Assembly: GCA_910584365.1 (NCBI GenBank)
Contig: CAJUAF010000006.1
Location: 85,197 to 149,196 of the forward strand
Reading direction: 5' to 3'
Length of the DNA: 64,000 nt
From: an uncultured Muribaculaceae bacterium
GTDB taxonomy: Bacteria; Bacteroidota; Bacteroidia; Bacteroidales; Muribaculaceae
The position numbers were made by a program, and so were the translations under genes. Within the stretch, counting starts at the first letter, position 1. The number at the start of each line of letters is the position of its first letter. The notes under the pieces are model-generated. The model was not told the origin of the DNA and searched no databases. It saw nothing but the letters and a program-made list of their open reading frames with translations. Below are positions 17,911 to 26,968 of this stretch, one piece after another.

Positions 17911-18771
17911 TTATTGTCCGAGATAAGTCTTCAGCAGACGGGACTTCTGGCCCTTGAGGCGCCGGATAGCCTTTTCTTTGATCTGACGCACACGCTCGCG
18001 GGTAAGATCGAACTTGGCACCGATTTCCTCCAGGGTCATCTCCTGACAACCGATTCCGAAGAACATTTTCAGTATTTCCCGCTCGCGCTCGTGAAGCTGA
18101 CGCAGGGCGCGGTCAACCTCTTTTGCAAGAGACTCCTGATTAAGGGTGGAGTCGGCCATAGGGCTGTCGTCATTAGTCAGTACATCCAGCAGGGAATTGT
18201 CCTCCCCTTCAACGAAGGGAGCATCCACGGAAATATGGCGTCCGGAGACCTTCAGCGTGTCGGCGACCTTGTCGACAGGCACGTCAAGCGTTTCAGCCAG
18301 CTCCTCGGGAGAGGGACGGCGCTCGTTCTCCTGCTCGAATTTCGACAGGGCCTTGGAAATCTTGTTCAGCGATCCCACCTGGTTCAGGGGCAGACGGACG
18401 ATACGGCTCTGCTCGGCAAGAGCCTGCAGAATCGACTGGCGAATCCACCATACCGCGTATGAAATGAATTTGAAACCTCGGGTTTCGTCAAACTTGCGGG
18501 CAGCTTTAATCAGTCCGAGGTTCCCCTCGTTGATAAGGTCGGGCAGGCTGAGCCCCTGGTTCTGATACTGCTTGGCTACCGAAACCACGAAACGGAGATT
18601 CGCGCGGGTAAGTTTCTCCAGCGCCACTTCGTCTCCTTCGCGGATTCGCTGGGCCAGTTCAACTTCCTGCTCTACCGTAATAAGGTCCTCGCGTCCAATC
18701 TCCTGGAGATATTTGTCGAGCGAGGCACTCTCGCGGTTCGTAATCGATTTGGATATTTTAAGTTGTCTCAT
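17911..18771 (-). CDS. rpoD: Primary RNA polymerase sigma factor (sigma-70 family, Bacteroidota type)
   Basis: A 286-residue sigma factor starting at ATG 18771 (MRQLKISKSITNRE), the N-terminus of the Bacteroidota primary sigma (sigma-ABfr). It has region 1.2 (DKYLQEIGREDLIT), region 2 (LRFVVSVAKQYQNQGL, DLINEGNLGLIKAARKFD, FKFISYAVWWIRQSIL), region 3 (RIVRLPLNQ onward) and region 4 with the helix-turn-helix (MTLEEIGAKFDLTRERVRQI) near the C-terminus. The short length and absence of region 1.1 are normal for this phylum. It recognises the TTTG/TAnnTTTG promoters found many times in this window. Six upstream codons are open but do not belong to the family N-terminus. Confidence 0.96.
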   Translation of the reverse strand: MRQLKISKSITNRESASLDKYLQEIGREDLITVEQEVELAQRIREGDEVALEKLTRANLRFVVSVAKQYQNQGLSLPDLINEGNLGLIKAARKFDETRGFKFISYAVWWIRQSILQALAEQSRIVRLPLNQVGSLNKISKALSKFEQENERRPSPEELAETLDVPVDKVADTLKVSGRHISVDAPFVEGEDNSLLDVLTNDDSPMADSTLNQESLAKEVDRALRQLHEREREILKMFFGIGCQEMTLEEIGAKFDLTRERVRQIKEKAIRRLKGQKSRLLKTYLGQ

Positions 18772-19140
18772 GCTATAATATACGCGCAATAAAGGTTAAC
18801 TCTGCCTCCAAAGTCATCTGACACAAACCAAAACTGCCGGAGAAGCACTTTCCCGGCTGAAAAACAACGTGTTCCCTACTTTGTCGATGTCGCTTGGGGC
18901 CAAGCTATTCAGTTTACAAATTTAACGCTTTATTCCGAGAAAAAATTGCAATCCCCGCGTTAATCTATGTTAAAAGCACTTCCGACCAAATTTCAGCCAA
19001 ATCTAAGCCGACTCTCCTCATAATCATATGACAAATTTGTCGACAGGAAAAAAGACAAAATAAAGACAAAATACCCTTATATTTTCAGACTTAATTTGCT
19101 AAAAAAGTCCCATACATCCGAAAAATGTATGACCGTTTAA
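18772..19140 (-). promoter_or_regulatory. Long rpoD upstream region with a possible -7 box
   Basis: About 370 AT-rich bases precede rpoD without a coding frame. The best promoter candidate is TAAATTTG on the minus strand at 18917-18924, giving a leader of roughly 140 bases; no matching -33 TTTG was found. ACAAATTTGT at 19031-19040 is a short palindrome that could be an operator, but this is a guess. Confidence 0.35.
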
Positions 19141-19180
19141 TAAAGAAAATCTCAGGCAGCAAACTAACTGACTGAGATTC
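19141..19180 (-). terminator. Terminator after tRNA-Thr
   Basis: An 8-bp stem (19148-19155 / 19172-19179, AATCTCAG/CTGAGATT) is followed on the minus strand by TTTTCTTTA, 16 bases after the tRNA 3' end. Confidence 0.7.
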
Positions 19181-19195
19181 TAAGTTTTAACTTTG

Positions 19196-19268
19196 AGCCG
19201 CGAGTGGGACTCGAACCCACGACCTTTTCGTTACGAATGAAATGCTCTACCGACTGAGCTATTGCGGC
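19196..19268 (-). tRNA. tRNA-Thr (anticodon CGT)
   Basis: A 73-nt cloverleaf on the minus strand: acceptor arm GCCGCAA...TCGCGGC, D-arm GCTC-AGTCGGTA-GAGC, anticodon loop TTCGTAA (positions 32-38, anticodon CGT, reading ACG = Thr), T-arm GTGGG-TTCGAGT-CCCAC, discriminator T; CCA is not encoded. Two stem positions are A-C mismatches, 6-67 in the acceptor and 31-39 at the end of the anticodon stem. All other pairs are good and the unit has its own promoter and terminator. Confidence 0.93.
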
Positions 19269-19301
19269 TGAAATTGCAGGAGCATTGTCCTAAAAGCACT
19301 G

Positions 19302-19333
19302 CAAAGGTAATAACTTTCCATGACAAATCCAAA
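19302..19333 (-). promoter_or_regulatory. Promoter of tRNA-Thr
   Basis: On the minus strand TTTG (19330-19333), a 20-base spacer and TACCTTTG (19302-19309) form a complete vegetative promoter. The predicted start is about 27 bases before the tRNA 5' end. Confidence 0.75.
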
Positions 19334-19436
19334 CCATTTGCGTATTTCCGGTATTTTTCCGGTATTTTTCGGATTGTATATCTGTTCGGAATCAAGCCGG
19401 AATACATCAGGAATCGGGAGGCGGACAGGCATAGCG

Positions 19437-19477
19437 TAAAACAGGAGGCGCGCCTCCCGGGGGGGAAACGCGCCTCT
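19437..19477 (-). terminator. Terminator of the SusC/SusD operon
   Basis: GAGGCGCG (19445-19452) pairs with CGCGCCTC (19469-19476); on the minus strand TTTTACG follows. A second GC-rich hairpin (19488-19518, CCTCAGT/ACTGAGG) lies between it and the last gene's stop codon. Confidence 0.65.
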
Positions 19478-19531
19478 TATAGGGGGGCCTCAGTCGCGGG
19501 AGAACCGCGATACTGAGGATTCAGGGGTCAA

Positions 19532-21235
19532 TTACATATTGAAGTTGATGTCGAACATTCTCTTGGCAATCAGCACACCACCGTCGAAACGCTTGTGGAG
19601 ATTGGTCTTGGTGATGTTGCGGGCTCCGGGTTCTACGAAGTTGGAGGGAGCGGGAGCATCGCCGGTGGGGAGAACGAGCTTACATCCGGGCGAGTTCATC
19701 TCCGACGGGATGTAGGACTGAACGGAGTTTCCGTCGGAACCCATCGCATAACCGTAGAGGTTAGCGAGCGAGATTACGTTGTCCTCCATGGTGTCGTTCA
19801 GACCCTGGGCGACAATCTGACTCGGTGTCAGTTCCTGCTGTGCGTAGTAGAGGTAGAAGGAAGCGGCATTGATTACCGAGAAATCGTAGAATTTCTTGCC
19901 GACCTTGACTACGTTACCGGTCTTGGAGAGGGGAACAAGCACCATATTGGGATCCGAAGCATCCAGCTGGACATAATAGTCTTCATCGGTAGGATATTCT
20001 TCAGGCCACCAGTTGGTATAGGGATTGACCATACGGTACATATCAGGATTGTTGATATTCTGCTGGACAGGTACCTGATAGGTGATCGTCTTACCCTCGG
20101 TGTTCCAGTAAAGGATACCTTCGGTATAGGAGCCCATGCCGAGATCGTTCCAGGCTTTCTTTTCCTTACCGCCGGGGAAGAGAATCTGCAGCTCCTTACC
20201 GTTGGCAACGGTTACGGGGCCGTGGCTTACGTAGAAGTGTTCGTCGGGGAATACGATAGTGTTGGGGTACTCGACGCCGTCAACTTCCTGAGTCTCATAA
20301 GTAGCAGTTGCACCGCCTGCGCTGGGATATACACGCTCGCCTGTGTCAAGGTCCTCGTTAAGAATGGCACCGGCAGCACGGTCCCAGTATGTAATCTGTC
20401 CGTATTCGGGAGACAGTACATAATATGTGTCATACAGGGGCTGTGGTTTGCCGGTCCTGTCGCAGAGGTAGACATTATTGGGGTCCGAAGCATTGATGTA
20501 CATGATGTTCACAACGTCGCCGCCGACATACTGGAAGGAATCGCCGCTGGAGTTGGTGAACATATTGGCATAAGGAGTCAGAACTCGGAAGATGCCTTTC
20601 GAGATGGGGTTCGACTGGATGGTAACCTCAAATTCAAAAGGATCATTGCCTCCGCTGAGGGAGAAGCCGGAGTAGATCAGCAGATCGATGAACTTACCGG
20701 TAGTCTCACCCTTGGGTCCGACAACGTTCTCCCAGGGAATGAACATCGCCGAAACATCGGCTGTAGTCTTGAAATAAGGAGAATCCTCACCCTCGGTGGC
20801 GAGCTTGAAGATATATTCCTTACCGGCGTTGGCAGCCATATCTTCCCACTTGTAGGTAACTTTGATATTGGCTGTACCTTCGCCTTTGGCGAAAGTCACG
20901 GGGAGAGTTACCGAACTGTTGTCGCCGCTGACAGTGGGATTGACGTTCTGGGGATTGCCATCGGCGTCAATAAGCACGTATGTGAAGTAATTTCCGTTCA
21001 CGTCGCACTTGACATCGACTGTGGACGCTTCTGTGGTGTTGGCGCGGTAAACGGGAATGGAGAACTCAGTCTGATTCTCGTCGATAATCACTTCATCGTC
21101 GGAGTCCAGCGAGAAGTAAGCCGCGGGAGTGGGGACCGGTGCGGCGGGAGTGTACTCCTGATCGGCAGCCTTGTCACAGGAGGTCAACATCAGCGCCATC
21201 GCCCCGAACCCTATGGTTAATTTATTGAATTTCAT
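19532..21235 (-). CDS. SusE/F-like surface lipoprotein, third gene of the SusCD operon
   Basis: A 567-residue lipoprotein: signal peptide with lipobox LMLTSC (Cys near residue 20) and an acidic/proline-rich spacer. An N-terminal Calx-beta/Ig-like module (about 45-165) has IDENQTEFSIPVYRAN and VTFAKGEGTANIKVTY, and the remaining 400 residues are rich in Tyr, Trp and Asn without a recognised catalytic motif. Position directly after SusD, 79 bases apart, fits an auxiliary substrate-binding lipoprotein on the cell surface. The ligand is unknown. The sequence shares only general features with SusE or SusF, so the name denotes role by position. Confidence 0.7.
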   Translation of the reverse strand: MKFNKLTIGFGAMALMLTSCDKAADQEYTPAAPVPTPAAYFSLDSDDEVIIDENQTEFSIPVYRANTTEASTVDVKCDVNGNYFTYVLIDADGNPQNVNPTVSGDNSSVTLPVTFAKGEGTANIKVTYKWEDMAANAGKEYIFKLATEGEDSPYFKTTADVSAMFIPWENVVGPKGETTGKFIDLLIYSGFSLSGGNDPFEFEVTIQSNPISKGIFRVLTPYANMFTNSSGDSFQYVGGDVVNIMYINASDPNNVYLCDRTGKPQPLYDTYYVLSPEYGQITYWDRAAGAILNEDLDTGERVYPSAGGATATYETQEVDGVEYPNTIVFPDEHFYVSHGPVTVANGKELQILFPGGKEKKAWNDLGMGSYTEGILYWNTEGKTITYQVPVQQNINNPDMYRMVNPYTNWWPEEYPTDEDYYVQLDASDPNMVLVPLSKTGNVVKVGKKFYDFSVINAASFYLYYAQQELTPSQIVAQGLNDTMEDNVISLANLYGYAMGSDGNSVQSYIPSEMNSPGCKLVLPTGDAPAPSNFVEPGARNITKTNLHKRFDGGVLIAKRMFDINFNM

Positions 21236-21314
21236 ATCTTGGATTTTATCTGTTGGAAGATATTTCGATTACTGAAAGAAGAGAGAATTGTCCGTAAGGT
21301 AAACAGCAGGGGGA

Positions 21315-22967
21315 TTATTCGGTGTCCACTACTGCGTTGGGCTTGACAGCACCGTTGCTGACTACGCCGATGAGGGGGTTGTTCTGAGCCTCGTCGAGGA
21401 TGATTTCGAAGAGGAGTACAGGGTCATCGGGAGCGACTACGTAAACAAGTGTGGGGTCGAAACCACCGCCGCGGCGGTCGATGCCTTTCTGGAAGCGCAT
21501 GATGTCATAGTAGCTGAATCCTTCGCCCCAAAGCTCGATACGGCGCTGTTTCCAGATTTCATCACGGAAGATATCCACGGAAGCGGCGTTGCATACATAG
21601 TTGGGCTGACGGTAGGCGGAGACGAAAGTTGTCAGAGTCTGGGCACCTACGGCGGGACTCTTCATACCCTGGGCCTCGGCAAGAATCAGATACATTTCCT
21701 CAACACGCATGAAAGGAACGTCCTGGTCGTTGACGTTGTCACCCGAACCGGGGGAGTCGTTGTGGGCACCGAACTTGACAGTCATGTAAGGAGAGAAGTC
21801 AGACAGACCGTTGGCGGAAGGATTCTTGAGATACTCCTGGTAAGCGGAGGGGAGAGTGTTGGGCATCTCGAGGTCATTGAACCACCAGTTCTTGCGGACG
21901 TCGTTCTGGGGAATGCTCTCATAGAGTTTCTTGTTGATACAACGGTACACACCGGCCGAGGGATAAGTCTGGTCGGGGAACCAGGGGGTCATCTGGCCAG
22001 CCCATCCTACCAGACCGGCAACGCTACCCTGGGGATCGGTATAGAATCCCCACATCCAGGCTTTGTCGTTGATATCCTTGAAACCGGGCTTGGAAACGTC
22101 TTCCATCGAGTAAGGTTCAAGTCCCTTGGCAGCAGCCATATCAATGGCAGCCTGAGCGGCGGTGGCGGCGTTGTCGTAATCCTGCATGAACAGGTAGGCG
22201 CGGGCCTGAAGACCCTTTACGACAGCCTGGTCAACGAAAGTCTTGGTGAGGTTACCGCCTGCCTGCGATTCGCGGGTGTAACCGGCAGCCTGAGCCTTGT
22301 CGAGCAGGGCAAGAGCTTCGTTGTAGTCGCTGAGAATCTGAGCGTAGATTTCGCGGCCGGAAGCACGGGCCATACCGTCGGCGGCAGCCTGGTCGAGGTT
22401 CTGCTCGGTCAGCACGGGCACGGTGGGAGCATCGGGATTCTTGGCGTAGGTGAACTGATACATCTGGGCGAGGTTGAAGTAGCACCATCCGCGGAAAGCG
22501 AGCGCCTGGGCGCGGAAGTACTGCATCTGGCCGTTCTCCACCGCGGGATCAATCAGGGCGCAGATAGAGTTACAGTTGTTGATCATGTTGTACCATGTAC
22601 GCCAGAAGATCAGGTTGTCAAAGTAGGTACCGCCGAAGTCCGACATCTCCAGGGCTGCGGTGTACCACTGGTAACCCAGCAGAGCCGACGCCATATCCTG
22701 GCCGCGGTGGTCAAGAATCAGGAAGATTGAAGGTACACCGAAGTCGGTATGAATGTTACGGGAAGAGCCGAAGAGAGCGAAACGGGACGAAGCCATCGTC
22801 GGGAGAGAGTTTACCGAAGCCGAAGCCATCTCGGGATTGTTCTCGATAATCTCTTTCTTCTGGTCCTCCGTGATCATGTTGCTCATGGGAGCCTGGTCGA
22901 GGTCGTTACAACCGGACAAGGCGACAGCCCCGAGAGCGACAGCGAAGATTGATTTTATATTTTTCAT
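21315..22967 (-). CDS. RagB/SusD family nutrient-uptake outer-membrane lipoprotein
   Basis: A 550-residue lipoprotein with lipobox VALSGC (Cys near 20) and the SusD family architecture: an N-terminal TPR-like half containing AQALAFRGWCYFNLAQMYQ (the classical SusD helix) and ARAYLFMQDYDNAATAAQAA, and a C-terminal region with FMRVEEMYLILAEA and WKQRRIELWGEGFSYYDIMRF. It caps the SusC barrel at the cell surface and binds the ligand. The gene follows susC by 23 bases. Its substrate cannot be told from the sequence; no glycosidase lies in the operon, but a secreted S8 protease gene is divergent next door. Confidence 0.95.
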   Translation of the reverse strand: MKNIKSIFAVALGAVALSGCNDLDQAPMSNMITEDQKKEIIENNPEMASASVNSLPTMASSRFALFGSSRNIHTDFGVPSIFLILDHRGQDMASALLGYQWYTAALEMSDFGGTYFDNLIFWRTWYNMINNCNSICALIDPAVENGQMQYFRAQALAFRGWCYFNLAQMYQFTYAKNPDAPTVPVLTEQNLDQAAADGMARASGREIYAQILSDYNEALALLDKAQAAGYTRESQAGGNLTKTFVDQAVVKGLQARAYLFMQDYDNAATAAQAAIDMAAAKGLEPYSMEDVSKPGFKDINDKAWMWGFYTDPQGSVAGLVGWAGQMTPWFPDQTYPSAGVYRCINKKLYESIPQNDVRKNWWFNDLEMPNTLPSAYQEYLKNPSANGLSDFSPYMTVKFGAHNDSPGSGDNVNDQDVPFMRVEEMYLILAEAQGMKSPAVGAQTLTTFVSAYRQPNYVCNAASVDIFRDEIWKQRRIELWGEGFSYYDIMRFQKGIDRRGGGFDPTLVYVVAPDDPVLLFEIILDEAQNNPLIGVVSNGAVKPNAVVDTE

Positions 22968-22990
22968 TTTTGGAATCGCAATGAGTTAGT

Positions 22991-25900
22991 TTAGAAAACA
23001 ACCTTGATACCGCCGGAGATAGTGCGGATGGGAGAGTAGGCCGAATATCTCGACGACGTTCCGAGGGCCATACGGGGATCAAGACCTTTGCGCTTGGACC
23101 AGAGAGCTACGTTCTCGGCGGCGCCATAGACGCGGACAGACTCGATGCCGAGTTTGGCGGTCCACTTGCCGGGGAGAGTGTAACCCAGGGTGATGTTGTT
23201 GAGCGCAAGGTAGTTGGAGCTGATAAGATTGAAATCGGTCGTACCTTCACCGAGAGTATAGCTCGACTGGGCGTCAAGTTTCGGAATATTGGTGTCGCGG
23301 TTCTCGGGAGTCCAGGCCTGGAGCATATCGGTGTGGAAGTTCGTACCGAGGTTCTCGATAGCACCCTGGTGCATGAGGGCGCCGTACTGCTGGTCGAAGA
23401 TGCGACCGCCTACCTGGTAGCTGAACTGGATGCCGAAGTCGAAGCCGAAGAACTTCACGTTTGTACCGAAACCTCCGTAGAATGTGGGAAGCACGTTGCC
23501 GGTCTCCTTACGATTGTTGGCGTAGGCGTGGTCGTAGTTGGGACTCTTGTATTCGGGAGTGTAACCTACGATCTTACCTTCATCGTCAGTGATGGGGTCG
23601 CGGTCCCAGTAGAGAGGCTCACCGTTTTCGGGGTTGACGCCGGCATACTGTACGAGGTAGTAGTTGTACTGCGACTCGCCTTCCTGCCATACGGTCATAC
23701 CGCGGAGGATGCGGCCGCCGGTCTCGGGATTGAGCTTGATGATCTTGTTGCGGATCCAGGTACCGTTGAAGTTGAGGTCCCAGGTCACGTTGCGGGTGGA
23801 AATCGGACGGTAGTTGAGTTCGATTTCAAGACCGTAGTTGCGGAGGGAACCTACGTTCATCGGGAAGTATTCGTAACCGAGCGAAGGAGCTACCGGACGC
23901 CAGTAGAGCATATCGGAAGTCTGGCGCTGGAAGTATTCCACAGTTCCGGAAAGTTTGCCCTGCCAGAGGCTGAACTCGATACCGCCGTTGAGGGCGTTGG
24001 AGGTTTCCCAGGTCAGGTCGGGGTTACCTTTGGCGTGGTTGTCGTAGAGCTTACCGTCGGACCATGCGGTCTCACCGGAGATGATGAACTTGTCGAGGTA
24101 TGCGTAGTAAGTTCCGATGTTGTCGTTACCCTGCTGGCCGAAAGAGAACTTCACTTTCAGAAGGTCGAGCCAGGTAGCGGTGGACTGCATGAATTTCTCC
24201 TTCGAGGCATCCCAGGCGGCGGAGAGGGAGTAGAAGTTACCCCAGCGCTTGTCGGGAGAGAAACGGGAGGATGCATCGCGACGGTAGGAGACGCTGGCGA
24301 AGTACTTCGAGTCGTAGTCATAGTTGATACGTCCGAAGATACCGCGGGTGGTGTAGTTGGTGGGGTTACCGCCACTGCTGCGGCGCTGCTCGTTGTTGAG
24401 GGTATTGCTTACAGCCCAGCTGTTGGGGTCATAGAGGTTGGTACCGCTGGCCACGAGGGATTCGGCGTTGAGGTCGTAGCTTTCATAACCCAGCAGGAGG
24501 TCGGCGTGGTGTACATCGAAGAAAGTCTTGCGGTATGTGGCCAGGGCCTGGAGGTTAAGACCGCGGGTACGGGTGAAAGCCTGCTGGGCGGTACCGCCGT
24601 AGGAAGCGGGCATACCGAAGTAGGGGTTGCTGATGGCGTGCAGACGGGTATTGTCGAGGAAGTAACCTACGGTACCGGTAACATCGAGGTTCTCGATGGG
24701 AGTCACTTTCGCATACCATTTTGCGGAAAGGATGTCCTTCAGGGTGTCGTCGGTATCATAGATGAAAGTACTTGCGGCGTTACCTCCGGACATATAGCGG
24801 CGGCTGGTGCCGATGGCGTACTTACCGTCACCGTAGTCGTAGATGGGGTTGCCGGTGTGGGTGTCATACATGATGGCGCCGCTGGCGTCGCGCACATAGA
24901 TGGGATATACGGGAGCCACGGAGTTACAGAAACCGAAGGCGTTTTCTGCGTTACCGGTGTCACCGTCCTGGTTGGAGGGATAACCCATTTTTACATGATT
25001 GTAGGCGATCGAGGTTCCGACGGTCAGCCACTTCTTGGCCTGGTAGTCGGCACCCACGCGGGAGGAAAGACGGTTGTAGAAAGAACCCTTGATGATACCG
25101 TCGTCACCGAGGTAGCCGAAGCTGCCGTAGAACTTGAAGCGGTCGGAACCGCCGGAGATGGTGACGTTGTATTCCTGACGGAGGCCGTGGATGAAAGTTT
25201 CCTTAGCCCAGTCGTCGGGGATGATATAGTTTGTTCCGTTGTTGTAGCCGAGGGTGGCGGCGGGATTGAGCTTGCCGTTGGTACCGATCAGCTGTTGTCC
25301 TGCGGGGATGGTCCAGATCTGATAGCCGGGACCGAAAGCGGAGGGCATCATGCCGTTGGCATATGTATGGGCGGCGGCAGCGTCCTGAGCCTGGTGGTAA
25401 TAATAACCGTTGCGCAGGGACTGGTAAGCCATTTCTGTATAGAGAGCGGGATCCTTGATTACATCGTAGGTGCCGATTTCGCGGGAGTTGGAACCCCACT
25501 TGGCGTCAACGGTAACCACGGCGTCGCCGGCTTTACCTTTCTTAGTGGTGATAAGGATCACACCGTTGGCACCGCGGGCACCGTAAAGGGCGGCGGCGGC
25601 GGCGTCCTTGAGGACGGTCATCGACTCGATATCGTTAGTGTTCAGCGAAGCTACATCGCCGTCGAAGGGCATTCCGTCAACTACGTACAGAGGCTTCGTT
25701 GAGGCATTAAGCGAACCGACACCACGGATATACACTGTGGGAGAGGTACCGGGCTGGCCGTTGGTGGTCAGCACCTGCGCACCGGCAACAGTACCTGCCA
25801 GGGCCGAAACAGCGTCAGTAACCTGGCGCGACTCGATCTGCTCTGCTTTCACAACAGAAGCGGATCCGGTGTAGGCGCTCTTCTTAGCCGTACCGTAAGC

Positions 25901-26218
25901 GACGACCATGACCTCGTCGAGATTGTTCTCGGAGTTGTCGAGCTTAACAGTGACATCCTGGCCGGCATTCACTGTCTGCTCAATCATACCTACGTAAGAA
26001 ACCTTAAGCTTGGTTACCTGGGCAGGAACGGTCAGAGTGAACTTACCGTCAAGGTCAGTTGAAGTACCTTGACCGCCGCCAACCGGCATTACGGTCGCCC
26101 CGGGAAGGGGTTCGCCGTCACCGGCAAAAACGACCGTACCGGACACGACCTTAGTCTGCGCCACCGCACAGATAGTCATGAGAAGCACCGTCGTCATCAA
26201 TAGAAACAGCTTTTTCAT
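22991..26218 (-). CDS. SusC/RagA family TonB-linked outer-membrane transporter
   Basis: A 1075-residue TonB-dependent transporter: signal peptide (MKKLFLLMTTVLLMTICAVAQ), a carboxypeptidase-regulatory-like domain (about 25-95: VSGTVVFAGDGEPLPGATV), a TonB-box-like DEVMVVAYGTAKK (about 100-112), a plug with YIRGVGSLNASTKPLYVVDG and AAAALYGARGANGVILITTKKG, and a 22-strand barrel ending SGGIKVVF with terminal Phe. It imports a large oligomer together with the SusD partner encoded immediately downstream. The 750-base upstream region has a complete promoter (26401-26431). No anti-sigma/ECF pair is linked, so regulation is likely by another route. Confidence 0.95.
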   Translation of the reverse strand: MKKLFLLMTTVLLMTICAVAQTKVVSGTVVFAGDGEPLPGATVMPVGGGQGTSTDLDGKFTLTVPAQVTKLKVSYVGMIEQTVNAGQDVTVKLDNSENNLDEVMVVAYGTAKKSAYTGSASVVKAEQIESRQVTDAVSALAGTVAGAQVLTTNGQPGTSPTVYIRGVGSLNASTKPLYVVDGMPFDGDVASLNTNDIESMTVLKDAAAAALYGARGANGVILITTKKGKAGDAVVTVDAKWGSNSREIGTYDVIKDPALYTEMAYQSLRNGYYYHQAQDAAAAHTYANGMMPSAFGPGYQIWTIPAGQQLIGTNGKLNPAATLGYNNGTNYIIPDDWAKETFIHGLRQEYNVTISGGSDRFKFYGSFGYLGDDGIIKGSFYNRLSSRVGADYQAKKWLTVGTSIAYNHVKMGYPSNQDGDTGNAENAFGFCNSVAPVYPIYVRDASGAIMYDTHTGNPIYDYGDGKYAIGTSRRYMSGGNAASTFIYDTDDTLKDILSAKWYAKVTPIENLDVTGTVGYFLDNTRLHAISNPYFGMPASYGGTAQQAFTRTRGLNLQALATYRKTFFDVHHADLLLGYESYDLNAESLVASGTNLYDPNSWAVSNTLNNEQRRSSGGNPTNYTTRGIFGRINYDYDSKYFASVSYRRDASSRFSPDKRWGNFYSLSAAWDASKEKFMQSTATWLDLLKVKFSFGQQGNDNIGTYYAYLDKFIISGETAWSDGKLYDNHAKGNPDLTWETSNALNGGIEFSLWQGKLSGTVEYFQRQTSDMLYWRPVAPSLGYEYFPMNVGSLRNYGLEIELNYRPISTRNVTWDLNFNGTWIRNKIIKLNPETGGRILRGMTVWQEGESQYNYYLVQYAGVNPENGEPLYWDRDPITDDEGKIVGYTPEYKSPNYDHAYANNRKETGNVLPTFYGGFGTNVKFFGFDFGIQFSYQVGGRIFDQQYGALMHQGAIENLGTNFHTDMLQAWTPENRDTNIPKLDAQSSYTLGEGTTDFNLISSNYLALNNITLGYTLPGKWTAKLGIESVRVYGAAENVALWSKRKGLDPRMALGTSSRYSAYSPIRTISGGIKVVF

Positions 26219-26400
26219 ACACTAAATAATATTAAACATAAATTTTTATAATTTCTACAACTGAATATCAAAGAGTTACACATCCCTTAAGAACAGTCTC
26301 GAAAGAAACTGCTTATAATCCTTCGTTTTGTTTTCTCTTCATCTTACGATTTTTAATGTCCCGAATCGCCTGGCGGAGCTATTCTGACACTGTTATTTTG

Positions 26401-26431
26401 CAAAGTTACTACAAAATGCCAATAAACCAAA
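26401..26431 (-). promoter_or_regulatory. Promoter of the SusC/SusD operon
   Basis: On the minus strand TTTG (26428-26431), a spacer of exactly 19 bases and TAACTTTG (26401-26408) make a perfect vegetative promoter. The leader would be about 175 bases, long enough for control by sRNA or RNA structure, as is common for sus-like operons (inference). Confidence 0.8.
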
Positions 26432-26968
26432 CCTTTTGAAAACTTTTTTTACGGGTTTTAACGCAAAAAGTTTTCATGTTGTAAAACATAGCTCTTTAAA
26501 TATCTTTATACGCCCCAATAAATCAGCTATTTAGAGCAATTTTTAACCGACCGCGCTTTTTTACATTACTTTGCAGCAAAAAAGCAAGCGACAAACGACT
26601 GTTAATATTTCTAAAATCAAGGCTTTTTCACCATCCCATCCCCGAATTTTCCACGCACCCGCGGCGCGGTCCACCCCCGGCCATCCTCCCTGCCAGCCGT
26701 ACAATCCAAGATCCGGACACACTGTCATAAAAAATCTAAAATCAGCTTACATTTGCATTTTTTAGGCTGAGACTCATGGTTTTTTGAACGGAAATTATTA
26801 CCTTTGTCAATCGCTCTACACTATTATATGTAAATAATAGGCGAAAGAACGTAGCCTTCCGGGCAGACCAATAGCATTACACCTTATTATATATAACACG
26901 TAGATGGCTCCGGCCATCCCGGACAATCCATCACTCAAAGGAAAAAGAAACATAACTTTAATAGAAGG
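26432..26968 (+). promoter_or_regulatory. Intergenic region upstream of the S8 protease with -7 box at 26799
   Basis: These AT-rich 540 bases hold no convincing gene; a 64-codon open frame at 26571-26765 has unnatural composition. TACCTTTG (26799-26806) is a -7 consensus for the rightward protease gene, giving a leader of about 155 bases; a TTTG at 26783-26786 is too close to be its -33. The leader contains short repeated TATTATAT motifs (26822-26829 and 26884-26891) that flank a TATATAA-rich stretch. Confidence 0.45.

Noticed and set aside
23333..25702. Open frame of about 790 codons antisense to the SusC gene
   Set aside because: Valine/glycine-rich shadow of the transporter gene without any recognisable feature.
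26571..26765. 64-codon open frame in the large intergenic region
   Set aside because: Proline/serine-rich with no homology features and no promoter at a sensible distance.
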